DNA from: Myxocyprinus asiaticus
Lineage: Eukaryota > Chordata > Actinopteri > Cypriniformes > Catostomidae
Direction: 5' to 3'
Length of the DNA: 64,000 bases
Assembly (NCBI RefSeq): GCF_019703515.2
Contig: NC_059362.1
Coordinates: forward strand, 25,937,826 to 26,001,825
A model generated the notes under the pieces. It was not told where the DNA came from and did no database searches. It saw only the letters and a list, made by a program, of their open reading frames with translations. Below are positions 12,901 through 22,711 of this stretch, piece by piece; the stretch's first letter is position 1, and each line of letters begins with the position of its first letter. The position numbers were made by a program, and so were the translations under genes.

Positions 12901-15900
12901 GTTTTAGCCCTGGAGTTTGTAGATTTGTGTCTCTTTCAGGTCTCCCAGGAAGTCTGTGGATTTGAAGGCAGTCTTCCATGTTTTGTTTGTTCTCTGATGT
13001 GACGCCATCATTTGAACACTGGTATTGTGTTGGCCTAGATTTGTCCATCTTCCATTTGGAATCTGTTCACACAAGGTGCAAGTTTCTCAGGACTATATAC
13101 TGTATGCATTTGTCACAATTTACAAGTAAATCAGATGCTTCAATTACTAGACTGAAACATGATTTGAAACTACAACTATTGCATAATGAAAGAATCAATT
13201 GCTTTTGAAAAAAAAAAATCTTTATGTACACTACCTGTAAAAAGCATAAGTAGGTGTGTCCAAACTTTTGATCTAGTGCTTAGGTAGTGTATAATGCATA
13301 GTAAAATAAATGATCTGTACCTTCCACCCACAGTTTTGGGTACAGATGCATATAAGGAGGTAGGGATTGTTGCAAGAAATCCGTGTGAAGCTCATTCTCA
13401 CTCTGAACAGATTTCTGAGTGTGCAGCTTAAAAATACTTGAGAAGTAGCAGGTTGCATCAAATCCCATATACACTAGTGGATAACCAATGCTGGGAGAAA
13501 TAATGTGTTTCATTGAGTTATTATTGCATTTGTCAAATTTCAGCATGAAACACAATTGTTCAAATGTAGTAAATGCATCATAAACGCCAAACAGATTTTC
13601 AGCTCTAAAATAAATTGACAGTTGGAACCTACCAATGTGCAGCAAATAGATGGGACAGGTTTGCATGAGGGCTTTTCAGGTCCCTCAGCCGTAGAGAGGC
13701 CTCCATATATACTAAGAGTATCCATAATGTCACAGTTGACATATAAATTCCCTTTTCTGCAAAAAATGTAGCCAGCTCATAATACATTCAGAGTTCACTC
13801 TACTGTATTTGTGTTAATGAAATGGTAACTCAGTTAGAAGCTCTAAGGACATACCTGTATGCCACATATAGTTGAGTAGAACATATGTGCTGGCTGCAAA
13901 AAATAGCCAGTGTAGGGGTACAAAAACTAAACAAAATAAGTCCAGGGTAAATGCTGCACACACAAAACCCACACAGATTGCCTGTAAAAGAAAAGGAGTG
14001 ATCAGATTGTTAAATATCTATCCAGTACATACTATATACAATATATACAATCACTAAGCACTTTATTAGGAACACTATGGTCCTAATAAAGAGCCCGACA
14101 TGGTCTTCTGCTGTTGTAACCCATCTGCCTCAAGGTTCGACGTGTTGTGCATTTTGAGATGCTATTTTGCTCAATTGTACAGAGTACCATAGCCTTTCTG
14201 TCAGCTGGAACCAGTCTGGCCATTCTCCGTTGTCCTCTCTCACCAACAAGGCATTTCCGTCCGCAGAACTGCCGCTCACTGGATGTATTTTGTTTTTGGC
14301 ACCATTCTGAGTAAACTCTAGAGACTGTTGTGCACGAAAATCCCAGGAGACCAGCAGTTACAGAAATACTCAAACCAGCCCTTCTGGCACCAACAATCAT
14401 GACACGGTATAAATCACTGAGATCATTCTGATGGTTGATGTGAACATTAACTGAAGCTCCTGACCCATATCTGCATGATTTTATGCATTGCACTGCTGCC
14501 ACATGATTGGCTAATCGCATGAATGTAGGTGTACAGGTGTTCCAAATAAAGTGCTCAGTGAGTGTATATAACAAATGTATCTTAAAAAGTACACCTAAAT
14601 GCAGCAAAACAGCATAATATGAAAATATCATTTGGAAGCATTGGAAGTGAAAAGAACATAGAAGCATGAAAATTAATCTTTAAAAAGAGGCCAGGTTGTG
14701 TTATTAGTTATTAGCCTAGTGTAGAAGTAATGGATAAATAGATAGTGCATGTGCTAAATTCACAGTAGAAAACAGCCTACCAGCCCATGACAGTGAAATG
14801 TGGTGTAGACGGTCCCTAGAAAGAGCCAACAAGGCCACAGGTATTCCAGTCTGAACTCCAGAATAAAGTCAGCTAATAGCACCAGGATCCAGACAATCAT
14901 GAACTTCAGAATGGAGTAAGCGCTGAAAATTAGAAATTTAAAATGACTTAAATGGCTTTTTATAAACAATGTTTTCAAACCATCATCAACTCTGATTATG
15001 TGAAGATTAAGTTTGTTGTCTCAGATGAAGGGTGTTATTTGGGTATTATGTCAAATAATAGAGAACAGATTGTATTTTTTTAAATAATGAATATTTTGTG
15101 TCATACATAACATATACAACACATATGCCTGTACTGTGTTTAATTATACATTATATTTCATTACATATGTCATAATGGACTGGCTTGAAAAAGAAGAAGC
15201 TTTATATATATATATATATATAAAATATTTACATTTTATTTGAATATATATATATTCAAATAAAATGTAAATATTTTCGATTTCGTAAGTAGTCTACTAA
15301 GTCTATCTATTCACACAGTTAACTACGAAATAAACATGCGTTATCTGTGTTCAGGCATTTTGCATTTACTCAGTGTTTACTATCAGACAAAGAAAACTGT
15401 TCAGTATTTCAAAGGGAAAATTATCCAGAATATATGTGAAATATAAAGGCACAGAAAGTGTGACAAGAGTTCTTGAAGACTTTACAATTAATGTGTTGGT
15501 CGCACAATCCATTGTGCTCTATTCCTTTGTTCGGGCTTTCTGCCCTCCACATCCCTTCGTGTTTGGTAACCATGGCAACATTTAACCTTCTGCATCAGCA
15601 CCTAAACGTCGAATCTACAGACATGGCTATTTAAAGAACAAGAAACCGTTTTAGGAGAAATCTGTGCAGATTCATGTCCGTATGAAGCCAGAACGCTAAT
15701 CTTCAAATAACTACACTGTACAGATAAAGACTGCTTTCTGTTAACCTGAATAAGAACAATAGCCTGGAATCGGACAATGACAAAAAATTTAATAAAATAA
15801 TAGTTATAATTATAATTTTTTTTTTTTAAATCACGGCTCTGAATACAACAGAATATTATGAGATATATATATATATAATGATTAGATACAACTAGTCTAA

Positions 15901-16502
15901 AAAATAATAATAATTATCTTAATCCGCGAGGTATTAAATAAACGACATTCCTCTGAGCCTTTTGCTTATTTTGACTAGTCGGAGGCCCTTAGCAGTTTGT
16001 CTGTTTTCAGACATCATACTGTCTTCAAGAGATAAGACTATTTATTAGAGGATGCCGCTGCAAACAACATCAATAATCGTTGTTGATAAGTACCATACCA
16101 TAAAACAACACCATATAAAAATGCAATAAGTTAACAGGGAGGATAAAAATGTGTTATTCAAATTTTCAGTGTTGTCAATAACGTGGCCCGCTCGTATTTT
16201 TCTGCAGTGTTCTTAGACAACATGTTATCCATTTGGCCTTGTGTGCATCCATTAATCCAAAGTCAGCATGACATCTCAATTAAAATGCGATTTCCTATAA
16301 TAGCTGCGGTTTGTTTGTTGTTTGCATCAATCCGTGCATCGCGGGATAAACAGCCTCGCGCGAGCCATCCAGGTGAAGAACGGATTATAGGAATAACAAA
16401 ACAACAAAACGGTGTCGTATCATACCTTTCGGAAATCTTCTCTGCGAGTTTGATCTTTTTCATTTTCCGTAGCCTGCCTATGTCCATACAGCGTTTCTTC
16501 AT
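6923..16502 (-). CDS. maco1: Macoilin (TMEM57) paralogue, 11 coding exons, 627 aa
   Basis: Coding exons (minus, 5' to 3'): 16426-16502, 14781-14922, 13855-13981, 13633-13756, 13321-13490, 12639-13062, 11658-11816, 11200-11370, 9515-9641, 7300-7474, 6923-7110. All joins are GT-AG and keep one frame (1884 nt). Exon 1 gives a basic N-terminus (MKKRCMDIGRLRKMKKIK). Exons 2-5 give hydrophobic segments at about residues 29-50, 74-112 and 120-136, including VLLADFILEF and FFAASTYV. Exon 6 is a polar low-complexity stretch (214-354). Exons 7-10 form heptad-rich coiled coil (355-565), with DLFSALGDAR near its end, and the C-terminus is MYQCLKK. This matches macoilin, an ER/neuronal membrane protein affecting neuronal excitability. 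It is shorter and much more diverged than I expect for this normally highly conserved family, so it is probably the second fish paralogue. The exon 10 donor (GTTCTT) is weak. Confidence 0.93.
7684..8117 (+). mobile_element. tRNA-derived SINE, copy 3 (macoilin intron 9)
   Basis: The head GGGGGCCTGGGTAGCTCAG starts at 7684 and a B-box-like AGTTCAAATCC lies near 7739. The family body and an A-rich tail follow. Target-site duplication AAAAAAGTGTAATACT at 7668-7683 versus AAAAAAGTCTAATACT at 8118-8133, with one mismatch. It lies in the macoilin intron between exons 10 and 9, antisense to the gene. Confidence 0.87.
8683..9104 (+). mobile_element. tRNA-derived SINE, copy 4 (macoilin intron 9)
   Basis: A head with CTGGGTAGCTCAGTGG and a B-box-like GTTCAAATCC is followed by the family body and a long A/G tail at 9080-9104. 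Target-site duplication AAGAAATGTATAACC at 8668-8682 versus AAGAAATGTGTAACC at 9105-9119. The host sequence on both sides (TTAGTAATCAATTACAAATT-type) looks like a further interspersed repeat at about 8395-9250. Confidence 0.85.
9855..10710. repeat. Interspersed repeat D, copy 1 (macoilin intron 8)
   Basis: About 850 bp, AT-rich, non-coding. It starts near AACCCTTAAAAGCATTCC and ends near GCATTTAAGGGTTAA, so the ends are short inverted repeats. A second copy at about 23665-24560 shares CATTCCACCCCCTGTACC near the left end and TTTGTAGATCCATTTGTGAT near the right end. It is probably a non-autonomous DNA element. Confidence 0.55.
11985..12480. repeat. Partial copy of the 3643-5306 element
   Basis: Shares the GTATATGTCTTTGACATACA core, the ACAGGTGTTGCT segment and the CACCAAGTACATGACA segment with the element at 3643-5306. 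The AACCCTTTAA termini are absent or degraded. It lies in the macoilin intron between exons 7 and 6. Confidence 0.5.
14048..14564 (-). mobile_element. Internally deleted Tc1-like element
   Basis: TA-flanked (14046-14047 and 14565-14566) with related ends around CACTTTATTAGGAAC and CAAATAAAGTGCTCAGTGAG. The minus strand retains the N-terminal helix-turn-helix region of a Tc1-type transposase (GLLGFSCTTVSRVYSEW). The DDE catalytic part is deleted, so it cannot move without help. It lies in the macoilin intron between exons 3 and 2. Related fragments are at about 49627-50165 and 54779-54880. Confidence 0.75.
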
Positions 16503-16559
16503 ATTATGGCTTCTGGTCCTCCTGGCAGTTTAGTCCATTAAATAGGTAATTGTAGTAAG

Positions 16560-16725
16560 ACTGGAGGTGTCATTTACGGTAAACCTGGGCAGAAGCGCTT
16601 TGTGCGTTTTAGTGCAGGTGGATGTGCGCACGCTCGACAAGAACTTCGCAGAGAATCAAGCGCCAAGACGAGGCGCGTGGAAGTACATCTGCGCTGTCTG
16701 GAGAATGACGCGGTGCAAAGAAATT
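16560..16725 (-). promoter_or_regulatory. CpG-richer segment just upstream of macoilin exon 1
   Basis: This short stretch holds a cluster of CpG dinucleotides in an otherwise CpG-poor AT-rich region and lies 60-220 bp upstream of the macoilin start codon. That is where a housekeeping-type promoter and 5' UTR would be expected. No TATA box is evident. The role is inferred from position and composition only. Confidence 0.35.
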
Positions 16726-17032
16726 ATGCCCGTCCAGAATGCGGTCTAGATTATTTATTTATTTTTACACAAGAATAGGCAGTTAATGTGTTAGTTTACC
16801 CCCAAATGAAAATTCTCTCATCATTTACTCACCCTCATGCCATTCCAGATGTGTATGACTTTCTGTCTTCTGCAGAACACAAAGATTTTTTAGAAGAATA
16901 TATCAGCTCTGAAGGTCCTTAATACAAGTACATTTTGGCCAGAACTTTGAAGGTCCAAAAAGCACATAAAGGCAGTATAAAAGTCATCCACATGACTCAA
17001 CTGGTTAAATCCATATCTTCAGAAGTGATATA

Positions 17033-18599
17033 CAGGTGCATCTCAATAAATTAGAATGTCATGGACAAGTTCATTTATTTTCAGTAATTCAACTCAAATT
17101 GTGAAACTCGTGTATTAAATAAATTCAATGCACACAGACTGAAGTAGTTTAAGTCTTTGGTTCTTTTAATTGTGATGATTTTGGCTCACATTTAACAAAA
17201 ACCCACCAATTCACTATCTCAAAAAATTAGAATATATAAGACCAATAAAAAAAACATTTTTAGTGAATTGTTGGCCTTCTGGAAAGTATGCTCATTTACT
17301 GTATATGTACTCAATACTTGGTAGGGGCTCCTTTTGCTTTAATTACTGCCTCAGTTTGGCGTGGCATGGAGGTGATCAGTTTGTGGCACTGCCGAGGTGG
17401 TATGGAAGCCCAGGTTTCTTTGACAGTGGCCTTCAGCTCATCTGCATTTTTTGGTCTCTTGTTTCTCATTTTCCTCTTGACAGTACCCCATAGATTCTCT
17501 ATGGGGTTCAGGTCTGGTGAGTTTGCTGGCCAGTCAAGCACACCAACACCATGGTCATTTAACCAACTTTTGGTGCTTTTGGCAGTGTGGGCAGGTGCCA
17601 AATCCTGCTGGAAAATGAAATCAGCATCTTTAAAAAGCTGGTCAGCAGAAGGAAGCCTGAAGTGCTCCAAAATTTCTTGGTAAACGGGTGCAGTGACTTT
17701 GGTTTTCAAAAAACACAATGGACTAACACCAGCAGATGACATTGCACCCCAAATCATCACAGACTGTGGAAACTTAACACTGGACTTCAAGCAACTTGGG
17801 CTATGAGCTTCTCCACCCTTCCTCCAGACTCTAGGACCTTGGTTTCCAAATGAAATACAAAACTTGCTCTCATCTGAAAATAGGACTTTGGACCACAGGG
17901 CAACAGTCCAGTTCTTCTTCTCCTTAGCCCAGGTAAGACGCTTCTGACGTTGTCTGTGGTTCAGGAGTGGCTTAACAAGAGGAATACGACAACTGTAGCC
18001 AAATTCCTTGACACGTCTGTGTGTGGTGGTTCTTGATGCCTTGACCCCAGCCTCAGTCCATTCCTTGTGAAGTTCACCCAAATTCTTGAATCGATTTTGC
18101 TTGACAATCATAAGGCTGCGGTTCTCTCGGTTGGTTGTGCATCTTTTTCTTCCACACTTTTTCCTTCCACTCAACTTTCTGTTAACATGCTTGGATACAG
18201 CACTCTGTGAACAGCCAGCCTCTTTGGCAATGAATGTTTGTGGCTTACCCTCCTTGTGAAGGGTGTCAGTGATTGTCTTCTGGACAACTGTCAGATCAGC
18301 AGTCTTCCCCATGATTGTGTAGCCTAGTGAACCAAACTGAGAGACCATTTTGAAGGCTCAGGAAATCTTTGCAGGTGTTTTGGGTTGATTAGCTGATTGG
18401 CATGTCACCATATTCTAATTTTTTGAGATAGTGAATTGGTGGGTTTTTGTTAAATGTGAGCCAAAATCATCACAATTAAAAGAACCAAAGACTTAAACTA
18501 CTTCAGTCTGTGTGCATTGAACACAGTTTCACAATTTGAGTTGAATTACTGAAATAAATGAACTTTTCCACGACATTCTAATTTATTGAGATGCACCTG
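17033..18599 (-). mobile_element. Apparently complete Tc1-like DNA transposon
   Basis: 1567 bp bounded by CAGGTGCATCTCAATAAATT and its mirror, with TA target duplications at 17031-17032 and 18600-18601. The inverted repeats are about 200 bp long (17033-17234 and about 18413-18599). The right arm lacks about 12 nt present in the left arm. One uninterrupted transposase gene lies inside, on the minus strand. The element interrupts a MITE. Confidence 0.93.
17311..18312 (-). CDS. Tc1-family transposase (DD34E), full length
   Basis: 333 aa from an ATG at 18312 (MGKTADLTVVQKTI). The frame is open 12 codons further upstream, but MGK is the usual family start. The N-terminal paired-type helix-turn-helix (AGCSQSAVSKHVN) binds the inverted repeats and is followed by a basic GRKR-type segment. 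The catalytic triad is visible: D in LFSDESKF, D in FQQDLAPAHT, and E in NPIENLWG exactly 34 residues after the second D. The protein would cut and paste the surrounding element at TA sites. Length and motifs are normal for the family and no stop or frameshift is seen. Activity is inferred and not shown, and the shortened right inverted repeat may reduce mobility. Confidence 0.93.
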   Translation of the reverse strand: MGKTADLTVVQKTITDTLHKEGKPQTFIAKEAGCSQSAVSKHVNRKLSGRKKCGRKRCTTNRENRSLMIVKQNRFKNLGELHKEWTEAGVKASRTTTHRRVKEFGYSCRIPLVKPLLNHRQRQKRLTWAKEKKNWTVALWSKVLFSDESKFCISFGNQGPRVWRKGGEAHSPSCLKSSVKFPQSVMIWGAMSSAGVSPLCFLKTKVTAPVYQEILEHFRLPSADQLFKDADFIFQQDLAPAHTAKSTKSWLNDHGVGVLDWPANSPDLNPIENLWGTVKRKMRNKRPKNADELKATVKETWASIPPRQCHKLITSMPRQTEAVIKAKGAPTKY

Positions 18600-18640
18600 T
18601 AAGTGTGGGTGGGAAACAGATCAATTATTTGAGGAATATA

Positions 18641-18712
<72 letters not shown>
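18641..18712. repeat. (TA)n microsatellite
   Basis: About 36 uninterrupted TA units inside the MITE next to the Tc1 insertion. An apparent tyrosine-isoleucine ORF across it is an artefact. Confidence 0.95.
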
Positions 18713-18716
<4 letters not shown>

Positions 18717-19422
18717 CTCCACTTTCACTTCAACTTTCTTCTTTTGTTTTTGTCAATTCACATTCTTTGTGCATACCGCCACCTACTGGGCAGGGAGAAT
18801 TTATAGTAAAAAAGGACTTAAAAATGTATCTGTTTCACAGCCTACCATATCACTTCTGAAGATATAAATGTAACCACTGGAGTCTTATTGATTACTTTTT
18901 TGCTGCATTTATGTGATTTTTGGAGCTTGAAAGGTCTGATTACCATTCACTTGCATTGTATGGACCTACAGAGTGAGATATTCTTCTAAATATCTTAGTC
19001 TGTGTTCTGCAGAAAAAAGAAAGTCATACACATCTGGGATGGCATTAAGGTTTTTCTCCCCATGCCACAAGTTTTTGACCAGCTTCCTGTTCAGTTTAAC
19101 ACTTTTAAATTTAGCACTGTCAAAGCAGCCTACATTCAATGTTTCTGCAGGTTGCTTGAGCTGGTGTGTCACTAGAAATCCATAAAGTACATATTAAACA
19201 AGAAGGGAGCCAAATAGATCCCTGGTGTGCCCCAGCATTTATTTACACCTGAAGCCGTCTGATAAGGTAGCTTGCCACTTTGAAAATCAATTGCAAAACA
19301 TCCAAGAAACATTTCAAGAAGATATTGAGAACATATGTAGTACTGTTTTTCAGTTTTTATTTGACACTTACAAAACCTGCTTCCCCTTCATTTGAATAAT
19401 ACCCATATATATTATGTATATA

Positions 19423-20594
19423 CACTGGCGGCCAAAAGTTTGGAATAATGTACAGATTTTGCTCTTATGGAAAGAAATTGGCACTTTTATTCACCAAAGT
19501 GGCATTCAACTGATCACAATGTATAGTCAGGACATTAATAACATGAAAAATTACTAGTACAATTTAAAAAAAATTTTTTTAAACTACTTCAAAGAGTTCT
19601 CATCAAAAAATCCTCCACATGCAGCAATGTCAGCATTGCAGACATAGGCATTCTAGCTCTCAGTTTGTCCAGATACTCAGGTGACATTTCACCCCACACT
19701 TCCTGTAGCACTTGCCATAGATGTGGCTGTCTTGTCAGGCACTTCTCACACACCTTACAGTCTAGCTGATCCCACAAAAGCTCAATGGGGTTAAGATCCA
19801 TAACACTCTTTTCCAATTATCTGTTGTCCAATGTCTGTTTTTTTGCCCACTCTATCCTTTTCTTTTGTTTTTCTGTTTCAAAAGTGGCTTTTCTTTGCAA
19901 TTCTTCCCATAAGGCCTGCACCCCTGAGTCTTCTCTTTACTGTTGTACATGAAACTGATGTTGAGCGGGAAGAATTCAATGACGCTGTCAGCTGAGGACA
20001 TGTGAGGTGTCTATTTCTCAAACTAGAGACTCTGATGTACTTATCCTCTTGTTTAGTTGTACATCTGGCCTTCCACTTCTCTTTCTGTCCTTGTTAGAGC
20101 CAGTTGTCCTTTGTCTTTGAAGACTGTAGTGTACACCTTTGTATGAAATCTTCAGTTTTTTGGCAATTTCAAGCATTGTATGGCCTTCATTCCTCAAAAC
20201 AATGATTGACTGATGAGTTTCTAGAGAAAGCTGTTTCTTTTTTTTGCCATTTTTGACCTAATATAGACCTTAAGACATGCCAGTCTATTGCATATTGTGG
20301 CAACTCAAAAACAAACACAATGACAATAATTGCAAGTGATTTTCTAGTACCAAATTAGCAATTTAGCATGATTACTCAAGGATAACGTGTTGGAGTGATG
20401 GCTGCTGGAAATAGGGTCTGTCTAGATTTGATCAAAAATGACTTTTTTCAAATAGTGATGGTGCTGTTTTTTACATCAGTAATGTCCTGACTATACTTTG
20501 TGATCAGTTGAATACCACTTTGGTGAATTAAAGTACCAATTTCCTTCCGAAACAGCAAAATCTGTACATTATTCCAAACTTTTGGCCACCAGTG
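19423..20594 (-). mobile_element. Decayed Tc1-like element
   Basis: The ends CACTGGCGGCCAAAAGTTTG and the mirror CAAACTTTTGGCCACCAGTG are flanked by TA (19421-19422 and 20595-20596). The minus strand keeps transposase scraps, such as DLNPIELLWDQLD near 19790, which is the DLNPIE block with the catalytic glutamate. There are many stops and frameshifts and the DNA is otherwise degenerate. It is dead as a coding element but its termini are well preserved. Confidence 0.85.
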
Positions 20595-22711
20595 TACATG
20601 CTAATTAGCTTTATTTACAATTTTGCAATGTTGAAAAACTAAACGTAATTAAGTCTTTTCTTTCTCCAGGTAATGCCATTTCCCTTACAAAATACAAATA
20701 ATGTTAACAATACATTTCTAAAACTGTCAGAACATAGCAATGATTCCATAAACTCTTTTGAAATTCTTTCAAATTTAGATGCCACACAGCTATCCTGTGG
20801 ACATCCAGATTGGCTACCATCTATATATCTTGCAGGTGCATCTTTGTTGATGCTTTGTTGTGCAATTGGCTCAAATAATCTCTACGTCCACCTGCTCCCA
20901 AAGACTTTAAGGGCAGTTGTCACATTCAGACATTGTGATGGGGAATGAATTCTGGTCCATTAGTTCTCCAACTCACTCCTGGAGTATCTGCACAACTTCA
21001 GCCAGGATGAAAACGTGTGTTGTCCAAATCCTGGATGATAACTTCTTTCCCAGCGCTGATCTCCTCTTCCATCCTTTTCTTTATAAAAAGCTACACTATG
21101 TAACTTTTGGCCCTCTAGCGGTTAAAAAATAAAACTGCATGCGTCTTGCAGAAGAACATTGTTTTGGTTGTGCGTCGGCTCTGCACCTCTGTGCGGATAA
21201 ATGTGTTTCGAGGCACCGGTGCACACATGAATACAGGACATCATATCAGAGCGAATGGACAAATAAATGACAAAAAGAAAAAACAGATATCCGAAAACAT
21301 GTCATCTGAGCAGATAAGTGCCATATCTTATGCTGTTGTTTTGACTTATTGGAAACATTGATGTTTTGAAATAAATGACATTACAAAAGTTAGGCAATGT
21401 TTGTTAACATTAGACACAATGATTAATAGTCTGATAACCTCAAACGTTGTAAAGTTTTTATAACTGCAGGATATTCTGGCCAAATAGACCACAGTAGTAA
21501 CTAATTTATAGATTGTCATTGTTACCAACCAGTGGTCAACATAATTTCAAGACTCACATGTGCTTGACAAGCCTAGGACTAAAGGATTTATTTATATAAA
21601 TTATAGCTGTTATAAAGAAAAATACACACGTGTGCTAGCAAATTAAATGTTCTACACCGATTACAGTATAATTATTGTATTTCACTACACACACACAGAC
21701 ATTCACACACTACACAAGTATCTCCTTCCTCTCCATTTTCAATTTCTAAGAATTTATAGACCAAAAAATGTAAAGAAGGGGAAATTTACACTAAATTATT
21801 TATATTTTTTTGTCTGTATCTGTAATACAAATGATCTTCCTCGACTACGTCACACTCGTTAGATGTATTGAGCGCACTACATTATGACAAACACTAGTGT
21901 TTGGCACTAACAAAAGTGTCCATAAAGATTTCTATAATCTCTTTACCGTATAGTTATAATAAAATGATGATACGATTTAAGTGGAATGTGAAGTTAGGAT
22001 GCACAGCTTTATTTAAATGTGATGAAGATTTGGCCATTTTTGTGTCTTGCAAACACACAACACCAAAATCAATGGCCTATGGTCCAATGCAAGTACTACA
22101 ATTAATACAAAAATATCAACAAATTTCAGCCAACATTAGTACCAACTTGTGCATTTGAGGTAAGTATACAAAGAAGGCTGGTGAGTTAGGAAGGCAGATC
22201 AGTTTTCAGACTGTTATTACTAAAAGAAATACCACAGGTTTTTATTTTTGTTCCAAGAAGAATAAATAATGCAAATAACTCTTGGAATGTTCATTGATAA
22301 ATCTAACATAATGAACTTCACACTAATTTATTTTTAAGTTACAGCATGTATAGTCCTGTTAAAATGAAATGCTGAAAAAGTGCTAACTCAGAATGACTGA
22401 AATGAAATATACAGTACATTTGATTCCAAGGCAAAGATGATGAGGGGAAAACACATTAATACATTAAAAGTTAAACCAAGGATTTTAAAGCATCATTATG
22501 ATGACAAGAATTAAAAACCAGGAAAAATAATAAAAGTGAAAAGTCAGTGGTTTAAATTTTACAGTCAGATTGAAGTGTAACAAAATAAAACATGTATTCC
22601 TTCTTTTCCAGTTATGCAGTTTTAAATTCCTTTTTCTGTCATAGGCGACACTATCTTTTAAAATGTAAGTGGTTGAATCCTTTAAAGGTAATGAATGATC
22701 ATGGCAAGAGA
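20595..22711. other. Intergenic stretch between the decayed Tc1 and serac1
   Basis: No gene is recognised. A repeat beginning AGCTACACTATGTAACTTTT near 21090 is of a common fish MITE type. A (CA)-rich patch lies near 21688. The segment just below 22711 should be the serac1 3' UTR; AATAAA on the minus strand at about 22327-22332 is a candidate poly(A) signal. An ORF at 20673-20948 has no recognisable domain. Confidence 0.4.

Larger units (their letters stand above)
16785..19060. repeat. MITE family A copy, split by a Tc1 transposon
   Basis: The left part (16785-17030) and right part (18602-19060) read as one element once the Tc1 at 17033-18599 is removed. The element is a long imperfect palindrome. 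TCATACACATCTGGGATGGC near the right end mirrors GCCATTCCAGATGTGTATGA near the left. Internal landmarks such as TAAATCCATATCTTCAGAAG are shared with the copies at 31004-31492 and 63190-63745. A (TA)n tract at 18641-18712 sits inside. Confidence 0.65.

Noticed and set aside
14083..14667. 194-codon ORF treated as a gene
   Set aside because: It is a through-reading of a deleted Tc1 element with only the helix-turn-helix part left.
18605..18859. ORF rich in Tyr-Ile
   Set aside because: It is the translation of a (TA)n microsatellite.
20673..20948. 91-codon ORF (MPFPLQNTNNVNN...)
   Set aside because: No recognisable domain, no supported splice sites, AT-rich composition, and next to a decayed transposon. 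It cannot be told from chance.
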